Assembly: GCF_026932795.1 (NCBI RefSeq)
Contig: NZ_JADPVH010000045.1
Span: 1 to 33,394 of the forward strand
Source of the DNA: Paenarthrobacter sp. Z7-10
Lineage (GTDB): Bacteria > Actinomycetota > Actinomycetes > Actinomycetales > Micrococcaceae
Direction of reading: 5' to 3'
DNA length: 33,394 bases
Shown: positions 15,066-21,732 of the stretch, piece by piece
How positions within the stretch are numbered: the stretch's first letter is position 1
Layout of the letters: each line of letters opens with the position of its first letter
Notes under the pieces: model-generated
What the model saw: the letters and a program-made list of their open reading frames with translations, nothing else
Database searches by the model: none
What the model was told of the DNA's origin: nothing
Made by a program: the position numbers and the translations under genes

Positions 15066-16028
15066 TCAGCCAGCCAAGCCTTTCAGGTACCTGGCGAGGG
15101 CGAGCGGGGCCGAGCGCGGCGCCACCGCCTCAACGGCCGCGTTGTAGTTGGTGTTGGTGTTCACGTCGTAGGTGAGGATGCGTCCGTCCTTCGTTTCGAT
15201 GAACTCGATTCCGCAGATCTCCAGATTCATCCGCCGGGCGAACTTCAGATACTTCTCCACAATGGGATGGTCAAAACCTTCGCGCAGGCTGAACAGCTGC
15301 TGGTCGGGTTCCGGCGCCAGCGTGGCTCCGGGCGGCATAATAGGCCGTCCGGTGGTGGGGTCGATGGCGCAAGAGTCAGCGGGGCAAAGCTGGAAACCGC
15401 CGCGGGCGGTGTCGGCCGCAATGGCGTAGATGAATTCGCCACCGACGATTTCCACCCGGGTGATGACGGGCTCCGCGGCCTGGACAAATTCCTGAATCAG
15501 GGTGATGCCGTCCTGGGATTCTTCGAATTCGTCCGAGGCCACGTAATCGGCCAGTTCGGCCCGGCTGTCGAACTTGCGCACACCGAGGCCCTTGCCACCC
15601 TGATTGTGCTTGACGATGAAGGGTGTGGGGAAGTCCCGGGCGGCCGCGAGCAGGTGCTGACGGCCAACGGCGGCACTGCTGCGGGGTGTGTCGATGCCGG
15701 CGGCACGCAAAGCAGTCAGCTGGTCCACCTTGCTCATTTCCAGTTCCAGGATCCGGCGGCCATTGACGGTTCGGCGGCCATGGGACTCAAGCCACGAAAG
15801 CACGGCCCGGGCATAGTCCTTGGACAGCCCATGATCGCGGGTGTGTGCGGAGGCACTGATCCGGGACCAAAAAATTCCTTCCGGCGGCACCGAGTCCAGA
15901 TCGAGCAGACCGTCGGTGAGAATCCACTCTTCGACTTCCAGACCCTCCTGCTCGAACGCCCGGGCGAACGGCGGGAACCAGTCCGGATTCTCGTGCAGGG
16001 CATAGATCTTCGGCTTCGCGGTGCTCAT
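15066..16028 (-). CDS. ATP-grasp domain protein, RimK/glutathione-synthase-like ligase
   Basis: The product is 320 aa and starts at the ATG at 16028, 4 nt after AAGGA. An N-terminal pre-ATP-grasp domain (KIYALHENPDWFPPF...) leads to FIVKHNQGGKGLGV (ATP-binding lysine and glycine loop), TLIQEFV (hinge) and GIEFIE...TYDVNTNTNYN (Mg-ligand Glu and Asn residues). These enzymes join a carboxylate, activated as acyl phosphate, to an amine. The actual substrates are unknown. It follows the M20 peptidase by 77 bp on the same strand, so a ligase and an amidohydrolase are probably coexpressed. Confidence 0.85.
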   Translation of the reverse strand: MSTAKPKIYALHENPDWFPPFARAFEQEGLEVEEWILTDGLLDLDSVPPEGIFWSRISASAHTRDHGLSKDYARAVLSWLESHGRRTVNGRRILELEMSKVDQLTALRAAGIDTPRSSAAVGRQHLLAAARDFPTPFIVKHNQGGKGLGVRKFDSRAELADYVASDEFEESQDGITLIQEFVQAAEPVITRVEIVGGEFIYAIAADTARGGFQLCPADSCAIDPTTGRPIMPPGATLAPEPDQQLFSLREGFDHPIVEKYLKFARRMNLEICGIEFIETKDGRILTYDVNTNTNYNAAVEAVAPRSAPLALARYLKGLAG

Positions 16029-16105
16029 GGGTTCCTTCCCAGGGAGGGGTCTCTTAACCGGGACAAGCCCGCGGCACCGGGGGTTATTCCCTGTGCTCCG
16101 CGGCC

Positions 16106-17554
16106 TCAGGCGAAGTAGCCCGGCACATCGATGATGCCGCCCTGGGCTGCGAACTCCTCCGCGACCCGGGTGCGCAGCTCCGGATCGCACAGATAGTCCA
16201 GCATCGTCACTGCGAGCCCGCAGGCTCCGTCAAGCGCGCCCGACTCGGCTGCGGGGGAGTCCGCTGCGGCCGCGAAGGCGCGCGTATGTAAGGCAAGATC
16301 CGGTGCGGCGATACTGATCAGCGGGTGGATGCCTGGAATCCGATAGCTCACGTTGCCAAAATCGGTGGATGCGGCGAGAGTTTCCGAAACCACGCCGGCG
16401 GGCAGCGGATTGCGTCCACGCCGGTGTTGAGCGGCCACCCATCGCCCGGTCAGCGCGGAGTTGGTGCGCACCGGCAGCGACGGCGGATGCTCGTCCCAGT
16501 CGATATCCACGCCGGTTCCCGCCATCAGCGCGGCACCGCGGGCGATCTCCTCCAGCCGGCTGCTGAGGTCACGGAGCGTCTCCGGGAATTTTGAGCGGGC
16601 ATAGAGCTTCAGGACCGCTCGTTCCGGGATCACGCTGGGCCGTGTGCCGCCCTCGCTGATGATGGCGTGGACGCGGTCCACCGGCGGCAGCTGTTGGCGC
16701 AGCAGCCCGATTCCCTGATAGGCGAGGTTGGCCGCGTCCAGGGCGTTGCGTCCCATGAAGGGCTGGGCCGAGGCATGTGCGGCGACACCGTTGTAGGTGA
16801 TGGTCAGCAAGCGGCGGCCCAACCAGACTTGGTCCGCGAGGTCGTACCCGTAGGGGTGGACCATAACCGCGGCCCCGAGTCCCTCGAAGGCGCCGTGCCG
16901 GGCCAGAACTTCCTTGCCGGAATGACCCTCCTCCGCGGGAGTACCCAGGAAGACCACTCGTCCGCGGAAGGCTTGGGGGTTAGCCTGAAGGGTTTTGGCG
17001 AGGGCGATAAAGGCACCCACTCCGGCGGCCGCGATGACGTTGTGGCCGCAGGCATGGCCCACCTCCGGCAGTGCGTCGTACTCGGCAAGCACCGCTATGG
17101 CCGGGCCGTCGGCGGAACCGATTTCCGCACGGATAGCCGTGTCCACCCCGTGAACGCCGAGTTGTGCCTCAATGCCGTGCCGGGAAAGCAGATTCACCAG
17201 GTAGGCCGCGCTGCGGTGCTCGTTGAAGGCGGTCTCCGGATGTGCATGCAAAACATGGACGACATCGTTTAGGTCATCGGCCAGCGACTCCGCCGTGGCC
17301 TCCACCACGGCGGTCACGTCCGACGGAGCGCCAGGAAATTCAGACGGAATCGACTCAACGCCCTGCATGCGCTGTGCCGTCTCGGCGTCGAGTTTGTGCA
17401 GATAAGCGGAACGGGGAGCAGAGGGTGAACCAGCAGAGGGTGAACCAGCAGAGGGTGAACCAGCAGAGGGTGAACCAGCAGAGGGTGAACCAGCAGAGGG
17501 TGAACCAGCAGAGGGTGAACCAGCAGAGGGTGAACCAGCAGAGGGTGAATTCAT
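16106..17554 (-). CDS. M20 family amidohydrolase/dipeptidase with repeat N-terminus
   Basis: This 482-aa zinc peptidase-like protein carries the family motifs: [31 protein letters not shown] (metal ligands His/Cys), [11 protein letters not shown] (catalytic Glu pair), a dimerisation region with [19 protein letters not shown], and a C-terminal [21 protein letters not shown]. The Cys in GHACGHN places it with the aminobenzoyl-glutamate/PM20D2-like amidohydrolases that cleave N-acyl amino acids or unusual dipeptides. The first 46 residues are (SPSAG) repeats with no counterpart in the family; the core begins near residue 50. No ribosome binding site is at the right distance, but TAGGGT ends 6 nt before the ATG. 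It is followed by the ATP-grasp gene. Confidence 0.9.
   Translation of the reverse strand: MNSPSAGSPSAGSPSAGSPSAGSPSAGSPSAGSPSAGSPSAGSPSAPRSAYLHKLDAETAQRMQGVESIPSEFPGAPSDVTAVVEATAESLADDLNDVVHVLHAHPETAFNEHRSAAYLVNLLSRHGIEAQLGVHGVDTAIRAEIGSADGPAIAVLAEYDALPEVGHACGHNVIAAAGVGAFIALAKTLQANPQAFRGRVVFLGTPAEEGHSGKEVLARHGAFEGLGAAVMVHPYGYDLADQVWLGRRLLTITYNGVAAHASAQPFMGRNALDAANLAYQGIGLLRQQLPPVDRVHAIISEGGTRPSVIPERAVLKLYARSKFPETLRDLSSRLEEIARGAALMAGTGVDIDWDEHPPSLPVRTNSALTGRWVAAQHRRGRNPLPAGVVSETLAASTDFGNVSYRIPGIHPLISIAAPDLALHTRAFAAAADSPAAESGALDGACGLAVTMLDYLCDPELRTRVAEEFAAQGGIIDVPGYFA
17421..17549 (-). repeat. Perfect 15-bp tandem repeat at the 5' end of the M20 gene
   Basis: Eight exact copies of a 15-bp unit (plus strand GAGGGTGAACCAGCA) plus nine bases of a ninth run from 17421 to 17549. 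They encode SPSAG on the minus strand. No base differs between full units, which indicates recent slippage expansion. The 15-bp length keeps the reading frame whatever the copy number. Confidence 0.95.
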
Positions 17555-17560
17555 GGAACC

Positions 17561-17566
17561 ACCCTA
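17561..17566 (-). promoter_or_regulatory. -10 box TAGGGT of the M20 gene (leaderless)
   Basis: On the minus strand TAGGGT ends 6 nt before the ATG at 17554. Confidence 0.45.
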
Positions 17567-17615
17567 GGTCGTTCATGAGCGGAACCCTGTATTGCTGCAT
17601 ATGTCGTCATGCATT

Positions 17616-17632
17616 TGCCGGATGTGCCGGCA
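17616..17632 (-). terminator. Hairpin downstream of the HAD gene
   Basis: A perfect 6-bp stem (TGCCGG/CCGGCA) with a 5-nt loop lies 24 nt beyond the HAD stop codon on the minus strand. There is no T-run. Confidence 0.35.
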
Positions 17633-17656
17633 GCGGATGCGGCCAGTGTCCCGTGG

Positions 17657-18262
17657 CTACAACCCGAAGGCGGCGACCAGATCAATGCCGGGAACATGCA
17701 GGACCGTCCGCAGCCCCAAGGACCCGGCAGCCGTAATGTTTTCCTGCACATCGTCCACAAAGGTGACCTGGCCGGCATCGGCCTGAAGCTCCTGCAGGAC
17801 GTGGGCAAAAATCTGCGGGTCCGGCTTGGCCAGACGGAGATGGCCGCTGAAGAACAGCTTGTCGAAGTACTGCACCCACGGTGCCTGCCGGGCATACTCC
17901 GACGCCATGCCTGCTGGCATGTTGGAGAGCAGGGCCAGTTGTGCGCCGGTGGATTTGAGCATGTCCAGCACATCAAGGGTTTCGAGGTTACTGTGCGACC
18001 ACTGCTTGGCGTCCAGGGCTTCCAGACGGTCAACCAGGCCGTCGGAAACCTCCTCCTCCAACACCCGGGACCAATATTCCGCGGCGCTGATCGCGCCGGC
18101 GTCGAAATCTGCCCGGTGGATCCAGTAGCCGCTCTCCAACGGCTCCAGATCCAGGCCGGTGGCTTCCTGCAGAGCCGCCCAGTCTTCTGGATCGGGGGCG
18201 TGGGAAATGACCTTGCCGTAGTCGAACAGATACCAGGGCGCCAGGGACGTCGATGCTGTCAT
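17657..18262 (-). CDS. HAD-superfamily hydrolase, YihX-like
   Basis: The product is 201 aa. HAD motifs are visible in order: motif I LFD14-Y-G-K-V, motif II LLSNMP, motif III lysine in RLAKPDPQIF, and motif IV TFVDDVQENI. Motif I has the nucleophile Asp but Gly in place of the second Asp, as in the YihX (glucose-1-phosphate phosphatase) and epoxide-hydrolase N-domain branch, so this is a branch trait, not damage. The substrate is probably a small phosphate ester. A helical cap follows motif I. The ATG at 18262 has -10 TAGGCT 6 nt upstream, and the gene diverges from the exonuclease gene. Confidence 0.87.
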   Translation of the reverse strand: MTASTSLAPWYLFDYGKVISHAPDPEDWAALQEATGLDLEPLESGYWIHRADFDAGAISAAEYWSRVLEEEVSDGLVDRLEALDAKQWSHSNLETLDVLDMLKSTGAQLALLSNMPAGMASEYARQAPWVQYFDKLFFSGHLRLAKPDPQIFAHVLQELQADAGQVTFVDDVQENITAAGSLGLRTVLHVPGIDLVAAFGL

Positions 18263-18268
18263 CCGCCC

Positions 18269-18274
18269 AGCCTA
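18269..18274 (-). promoter_or_regulatory. -10 box TAGGCT of the HAD gene (leaderless)
   Basis: On the minus strand TAGGCT ends 6 nt before the HAD ATG at 18262. Confidence 0.45.
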
Positions 18275-18321
18275 CCTGTCCCCGACACGCGTTCCTGCCC
18301 GGTATGGGCCACTGGCGCCTG

Positions 18322-18327
18322 TACCCT
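18322..18327 (+). promoter_or_regulatory. -10 box TACCCT of the exonuclease-BRCT gene (leaderless)
   Basis: TACCCT ends 6 nt before the GTG at 18334, facing away from the HAD promoter 47 bp to the left. Confidence 0.45.
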
Positions 18328-18333
18328 TGACCG

Positions 18334-19305
18334 GTGGGGTTAGAGTTCACAGCCATAGATTTTGAAACAGCCAACGGCTTCCGGGGTTCCCCCTGTTCGG
18401 TGGGTCTGACCAAGGTGCGCGGCGGCAAAATTGTCGATGAGGCATTCTGGCTGATGCGCCCTCCGGCCGGTCACGACCACTTTGATCCGCGCAATGTGCA
18501 GATTCATGGCGTCCGTCCGGAGCATGTGGCGTCCGAACCGCGGTTCGGCGAACTGTTTGCCGAGATTGGCGGCTTTATCGGCTCCGACGTGCTGGCCGCC
18601 CACAATGCGGCCTTCGATATGGGAGTGATCCGGTCAGGACTAGAGGTTTCCCAACTGCCCGGACCGGCCTTTGACTACGCCTGCACCGTGTCCCTGTCCC
18701 GGCGGCACTATTCATTGGCGTCGTACTCGCTGCCGTTCGTGGCGGAAGCGGCGGGAGTGCCACTGCTCAACCACCACGACCCGGTGGAAGATGCACGTGC
18801 CTGCGCCGGCATTCTGATCGACATTGCGGCCCGGAACGGCGTGGACAGTGTCGCCGGGCTGTTCGGATCGTTGAAATTGACGCTGTCCCGGCTTGAAGCA
18901 TATGTGCCCGGCGTGACGGAGGTGTCCAAGTCCACCCGGAACGCGCTCCTGCGCACTTCGACCGCCAGCAGTGGTTGGCAGAGCTGGGGCCAGGAGGGTC
19001 CTAACCCGGCCGCGGACCGGTCCGCGGACCGGCACCATCCGCTGTTTGGCCAGACGGTGGTCTTTACCGGTGAGCTGGCCATCTCCCGCGGCGTCGCGAA
19101 GGAGCAGGCCGCCCGGCTGGGGGCACAGCCGGCCAGCGGTGTCACCAGGAAAACCACGGTGCTGGTGGTCGGCAGCGGTTTCGTGGCCTCCGACCTGCCC
19201 GCCGGACGCCTGACCGGTAAAGCACGCCGGGTGCTGGAATTGCACGGCCGCGGTCAGAACATTGATGTTCTCTCTGAGGATGAGTTCCTGCAGTTGCTCG
19301 GTTGA
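18334..19305 (+). CDS. DEDDh 3'-5' exonuclease (DnaQ-like) fused to a BRCT domain
   Basis: This 323-aa protein starts with GTG. The N-terminal exonuclease domain (about 1-170) has ExoI AID9-F-E11-T, ExoII HNAAFDMGVI and ExoIII HHDPVEDARAC, so all acidic ligands and the histidine are present. A linker of about 60 residues is Ser/Arg-rich. A BRCT domain occupies about 237-323 (GQTVVFTGEL..., GVTRKTTVLVVG, ...DVLSEDEFLQLL), like the one in NAD-dependent DNA ligase. Such proteins resemble the DNA polymerase III epsilon subunit and probably act in DNA repair or proofreading outside the replisome; the partner is unknown. It ends 9 bp from the small gene on the opposite strand. Confidence 0.9.
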   Translation: MGLEFTAIDFETANGFRGSPCSVGLTKVRGGKIVDEAFWLMRPPAGHDHFDPRNVQIHGVRPEHVASEPRFGELFAEIGGFIGSDVLAAHNAAFDMGVIRSGLEVSQLPGPAFDYACTVSLSRRHYSLASYSLPFVAEAAGVPLLNHHDPVEDARACAGILIDIAARNGVDSVAGLFGSLKLTLSRLEAYVPGVTEVSKSTRNALLRTSTASSGWQSWGQEGPNPAADRSADRHHPLFGQTVVFTGELAISRGVAKEQAARLGAQPASGVTRKTTVLVVGSGFVASDLPAGRLTGKARRVLELHGRGQNIDVLSEDEFLQLLG

Positions 19306-19314
19306 GCAGGGAGG

Positions 19315-19527
19315 TCAGGCCGCGCTGCGCGCCTGAAGCGGCACGGGGACCGCATCAATGACGGCCCATTCGTGCTCCAGCAGGACCTGCCGGGCCGCGA
19401 ACCGCTCGGCGGCCGCCTCGTCGTCGAACAGTTCGGTGTGGACCGCAGATCCGTGGCCCGTTAGGTAAGTGACGCGGAATTCAACGGATGCCCGGGTGCT
19501 GGATTGTGGCTGCTGGAAATTGTTCAT
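19315..19527 (-). CDS. Small hypothetical protein (70 aa)
   Basis: MNNFQQPQSS... leads to an RVTYLTGHGSAVHTELFDDEAAAERFAARQ core that looks like a compact beta-beta-alpha-beta fold, ending in PVPLQARSAA. I recognise no family. It lies 78 bp downstream of the ADP-ribosylglycohydrolase homologue on the same strand and fills the gap to the convergent exonuclease gene with 9 bp to spare, which supports it being real. A weak hexamer CACACT lies 6 nt before the ATG. Codon third positions are GC-rich, as in the neighbours. Confidence 0.65.
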   Translation of the reverse strand: MNNFQQPQSSTRASVEFRVTYLTGHGSAVHTELFDDEAAAERFAARQVLLEHEWAVIDAVPVPLQARSAA

Positions 19528-19605
19528 GCTTCCAGTGTGCCCATGGGGTCCGACAAGATTGCGCTTCAGGCCCGGCGTGTTGCAGGACCGCGTGGCAATG
19601 CAGCG

Positions 19606-20694
19606 TCAGTTCGTGGAGCCCGTGACCCTCAGCAGCGACTGTGCCACGGTGCGGATCAGCCCTGGAGTTTCGGAAAGGGCCAGCCACGCTTGGGGCAGGC
19701 AGTCCTCACCGTAAAACGCGCCCAGGATGTTCCCGGCGATCGACCCGGCGGAACTGCTGTCTCCGTCCTGATTAACAGCCACCCGCATGGCCCGCAGAAA
19801 ATGATCCACGGCGGACGTCGAAGCGGCCTCAGTGGCAAGGACGGCGTACAGTCCCGCCGTCAGCGCGCCAACCGCGTCCTGGCCTGATCCGAGCCGGACC
19901 GCCAGTTCCCCGGCGTCAAGCGGGCCGGCGGCACCGAGTTCGATGGCCGCGTCCAGCCCCCGCGTTAGGGCCGATTCGGCGGCTCCGGCGGCTCCGGCGC
20001 GGAGCCGGGCCGATTCGGCGGCTTCACGAAGTCCCTTGGCTTCGATCGCCAACTCGTGGATAAGCCAGCTGAAGACGGCCGCACTTTGCTGCGCCGCGGG
20101 ATGTCCGTGCGTCAGTGCCGCCGCGTCGGTGCTGAGCCGGTGGATGGCTTCGGCATCGATGTGGGGAATCAGGCCGAAGGGCGCCGACCGCACAACAGCC
20201 CCACTTCCGTCGGCTGCCGGATCGACCGGACGGGCGACGGTGCCCATTTCGCCGGTCGACAGCGAGCTCAGGCAGGCCGGATCCGGGTGCCGCCGGTGGT
20301 GCAGAACGTCCTGGCCATCGATCCGGCGCGGAGCGGGAACCGGGGCATGCGCGGGCACGGGCTGCTGCTGGGTTGCCAGCCAGCGGAGATAGGCCAGCCA
20401 CAGGCAGGCGCGTTCGTCCGCCGCCACCCCGTCATTGGCCCATTCCAGCGCCTCAACCAGGGCATCGACGGTGTACAGCGTCAGCTGTGTGCAGGCGGAG
20501 AAATGCTGCGGGCCCTGGCTTTGGCTCAGGTCCAGCAATCCGGCGCTGCCGAAGCGGGCGCGGATGGCGTCGCCGTCGTCGTTCTGCACCGAATACCCAA
20601 AGGTGTCTCCGAGCGCACCGCCCATCAGGCACCCGTGGACACGGGAATCCAGACCGGGACCGGTGATGGCGGGCAAGGCGGCAGCAGATTCCAT
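19606..20694 (-). CDS. ADP-ribosylglycohydrolase family protein with altered metal site
   Basis: The product is 362 aa. The fold signature GCLMGGALGD30-TFGYSVQ and the second metal motif NQD310-G-D312-SSSAGSIAGN are present. Family enzymes (DraG, ARH1, ARH3) remove ADP-ribose from proteins or nucleic acids using two Mg2+ ions held by an S/T-D-D-T motif and the later D-x-D. Here the first motif reads S66-A-C-T69-Q, so both Asp ligands are Ala and Cys, while the surrounding residues (QLTLYT) are kept. Hydrolase activity is therefore doubtful; it may bind ADP-ribose without cleaving it. The ATG at 20694 has AGGGAG directly abutting it (too close for a ribosome binding site) and TAAATT 6 nt upstream. 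Confidence 0.88.
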   Translation of the reverse strand: MESAAALPAITGPGLDSRVHGCLMGGALGDTFGYSVQNDDGDAIRARFGSAGLLDLSQSQGPQHFSACTQLTLYTVDALVEALEWANDGVAADERACLWLAYLRWLATQQQPVPAHAPVPAPRRIDGQDVLHHRRHPDPACLSSLSTGEMGTVARPVDPAADGSGAVVRSAPFGLIPHIDAEAIHRLSTDAAALTHGHPAAQQSAAVFSWLIHELAIEAKGLREAAESARLRAGAAGAAESALTRGLDAAIELGAAGPLDAGELAVRLGSGQDAVGALTAGLYAVLATEAASTSAVDHFLRAMRVAVNQDGDSSSAGSIAGNILGAFYGEDCLPQAWLALSETPGLIRTVAQSLLRVTGSTN

Positions 20695-20700
20695 CTCCCT

Positions 20701-20706
20701 AATTTA
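20701..20706 (-). promoter_or_regulatory. -10 box TAAATT of the ADP-ribosylglycohydrolase gene (leaderless)
   Basis: On the minus strand TAAATT ends 6 nt before the ATG at 20694. Confidence 0.5.
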
Positions 20707-20806
20707 CCGCGGTCGGCGCGCGCCCGTTGCCGACCAGTGGACGGATGCCGGCCGGTCAAACAGTAAACTTTGCCCTAGCCCCTTACCAGCCAGCCCAGGA
20801 GAATTC

Positions 20807-21163
20807 ATGCGTGAGCCCGAGTGGCGCCGCACCGGCAAAATGCCCGATTACCGCTTTTCCCTGGCGAACGAGCGGACCTTTCTGGCCTGGATCCGCACCG
20901 CGCTGGCGCTGCTGGCGGGAGCCGTGGCGATCGACCAGCTGGCCCCGCAATTTGCACCGGGCGCCGGACGGGTGGTGCTTTGCGTCGCGCTGGCCGGGGT
21001 GGGAGCGTCGCTGGCCATCCTCAGCTATCGGCGCTGGGCCAGGCGTGAGGAGGCAATGCGCCATGGCCGGGAACTGCCGCACTCATCGATGCTGCTGGGC
21101 ATGACGGTGGTGGTGTCGCTGGCTGCGCTGGTCTTCGCGGTGCTGATCCTGCTGCGGCCCTGA
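20807..21163 (+). CDS. DUF202 (YidH-like) membrane protein
   Basis: The product is 118 aa with the DUF202 hallmark LANERTFLAWIRTALALLAGAV near the N-terminus and three hydrophobic helices (about 34-50, 57-73 and 92-115). AGGAG at 20797-20801 lies 5 nt before the ATG, which fixes the start. A possible -10 TAAACT lies at 20764-20769. The function of DUF202 proteins is not established. It overlaps the next DUF202 gene by one base (TGATG), so the pair is translationally coupled and may form a hetero-oligomer in the membrane (inference). Confidence 0.88.
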   Translation: MREPEWRRTGKMPDYRFSLANERTFLAWIRTALALLAGAVAIDQLAPQFAPGAGRVVLCVALAGVGASLAILSYRRWARREEAMRHGRELPHSSMLLGMTVVVSLAALVFAVLILLRP

Positions 21164-21567
21164 TGAGCCGCACCCGGACCCCGCGTGATCCAGGGCTCCA
21201 GCCGGAGCGGACGTTGCTGTCCTGGCGCAGGACCATGCTGACCATGCTGGTGGTTGACCTGCTGATTGGGCGGGCCTGGCTGACTTCGCTGTCTGTACAG
21301 CCGGCGTCCGGAAGTGGGCTGGCATCCGCCTCCGGGACACCCTCCGCGGCGGCGCCGCCGCTGGGTTTGGGCGCCTGCGCGGCGGTTGCGGCAGGTACGA
21401 CGGCGGTGCTGGCGTGCTGCGCCATCGTCCGCAGCCGCGAGCTCAAGGCGGGGACGGCGGCACCGCCAGCGCGGCTGCTGCGGATCGCTGCCATCGCCGT
21501 CGTCGCGCTGTCCGCAGCGGCGATTGCGGCCATGCTGCTGGGGTCCCAGCTCGTGCGGGCAAGCTAG
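21163..21567 (+). CDS. Second DUF202 family membrane protein
   Basis: The product is 134 aa. LQPERTLLSWRRTMLTMLVVDLL matches the same ERTxLxWxRT signature as the upstream gene, although the rest has diverged: a longer loop (SGSGLASASGTPSAAAP) and hydrophobic segments at about 23-40, 67-87 and 105-128. Its ATG shares an A with the TGA stop of the preceding gene. Paired divergent DUF202 genes suggest an old duplication whose products work together. Function unknown. Confidence 0.85.
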   Translation: MSRTRTPRDPGLQPERTLLSWRRTMLTMLVVDLLIGRAWLTSLSVQPASGSGLASASGTPSAAAPPLGLGACAAVAAGTTAVLACCAIVRSRELKAGTAAPPARLLRIAAIAVVALSAAAIAAMLLGSQLVRAS

Positions 21568-21732
21568 CCGGTTTGCAGGATCCGCACCGATACTGTGGGA
21601 ACGGCGGCACAGGCTATGCACAACTTCGCCGCGTAGTTTGTTAAGCCGTCCTCCGGCAGGCCTGGATCCCCGGCCGCTGGCAGCATTGTCTCCGATCACG
21701 ATCTCCAACCACGAAGGGAAGGAACAGCTCCC

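Noticed and set aside
17421-17549. Repeat array as a possible CRISPR
   Set aside because: Units are 15 bp and directly contiguous with no spacers, and they translate as SPSAG within a gene.
17657-18262. Loss of the second motif-I Asp in the HAD protein as inactivation
   Set aside because: The D-x-G form is normal in the YihX/epoxide-hydrolase-related branch, and motifs II to IV are intact.
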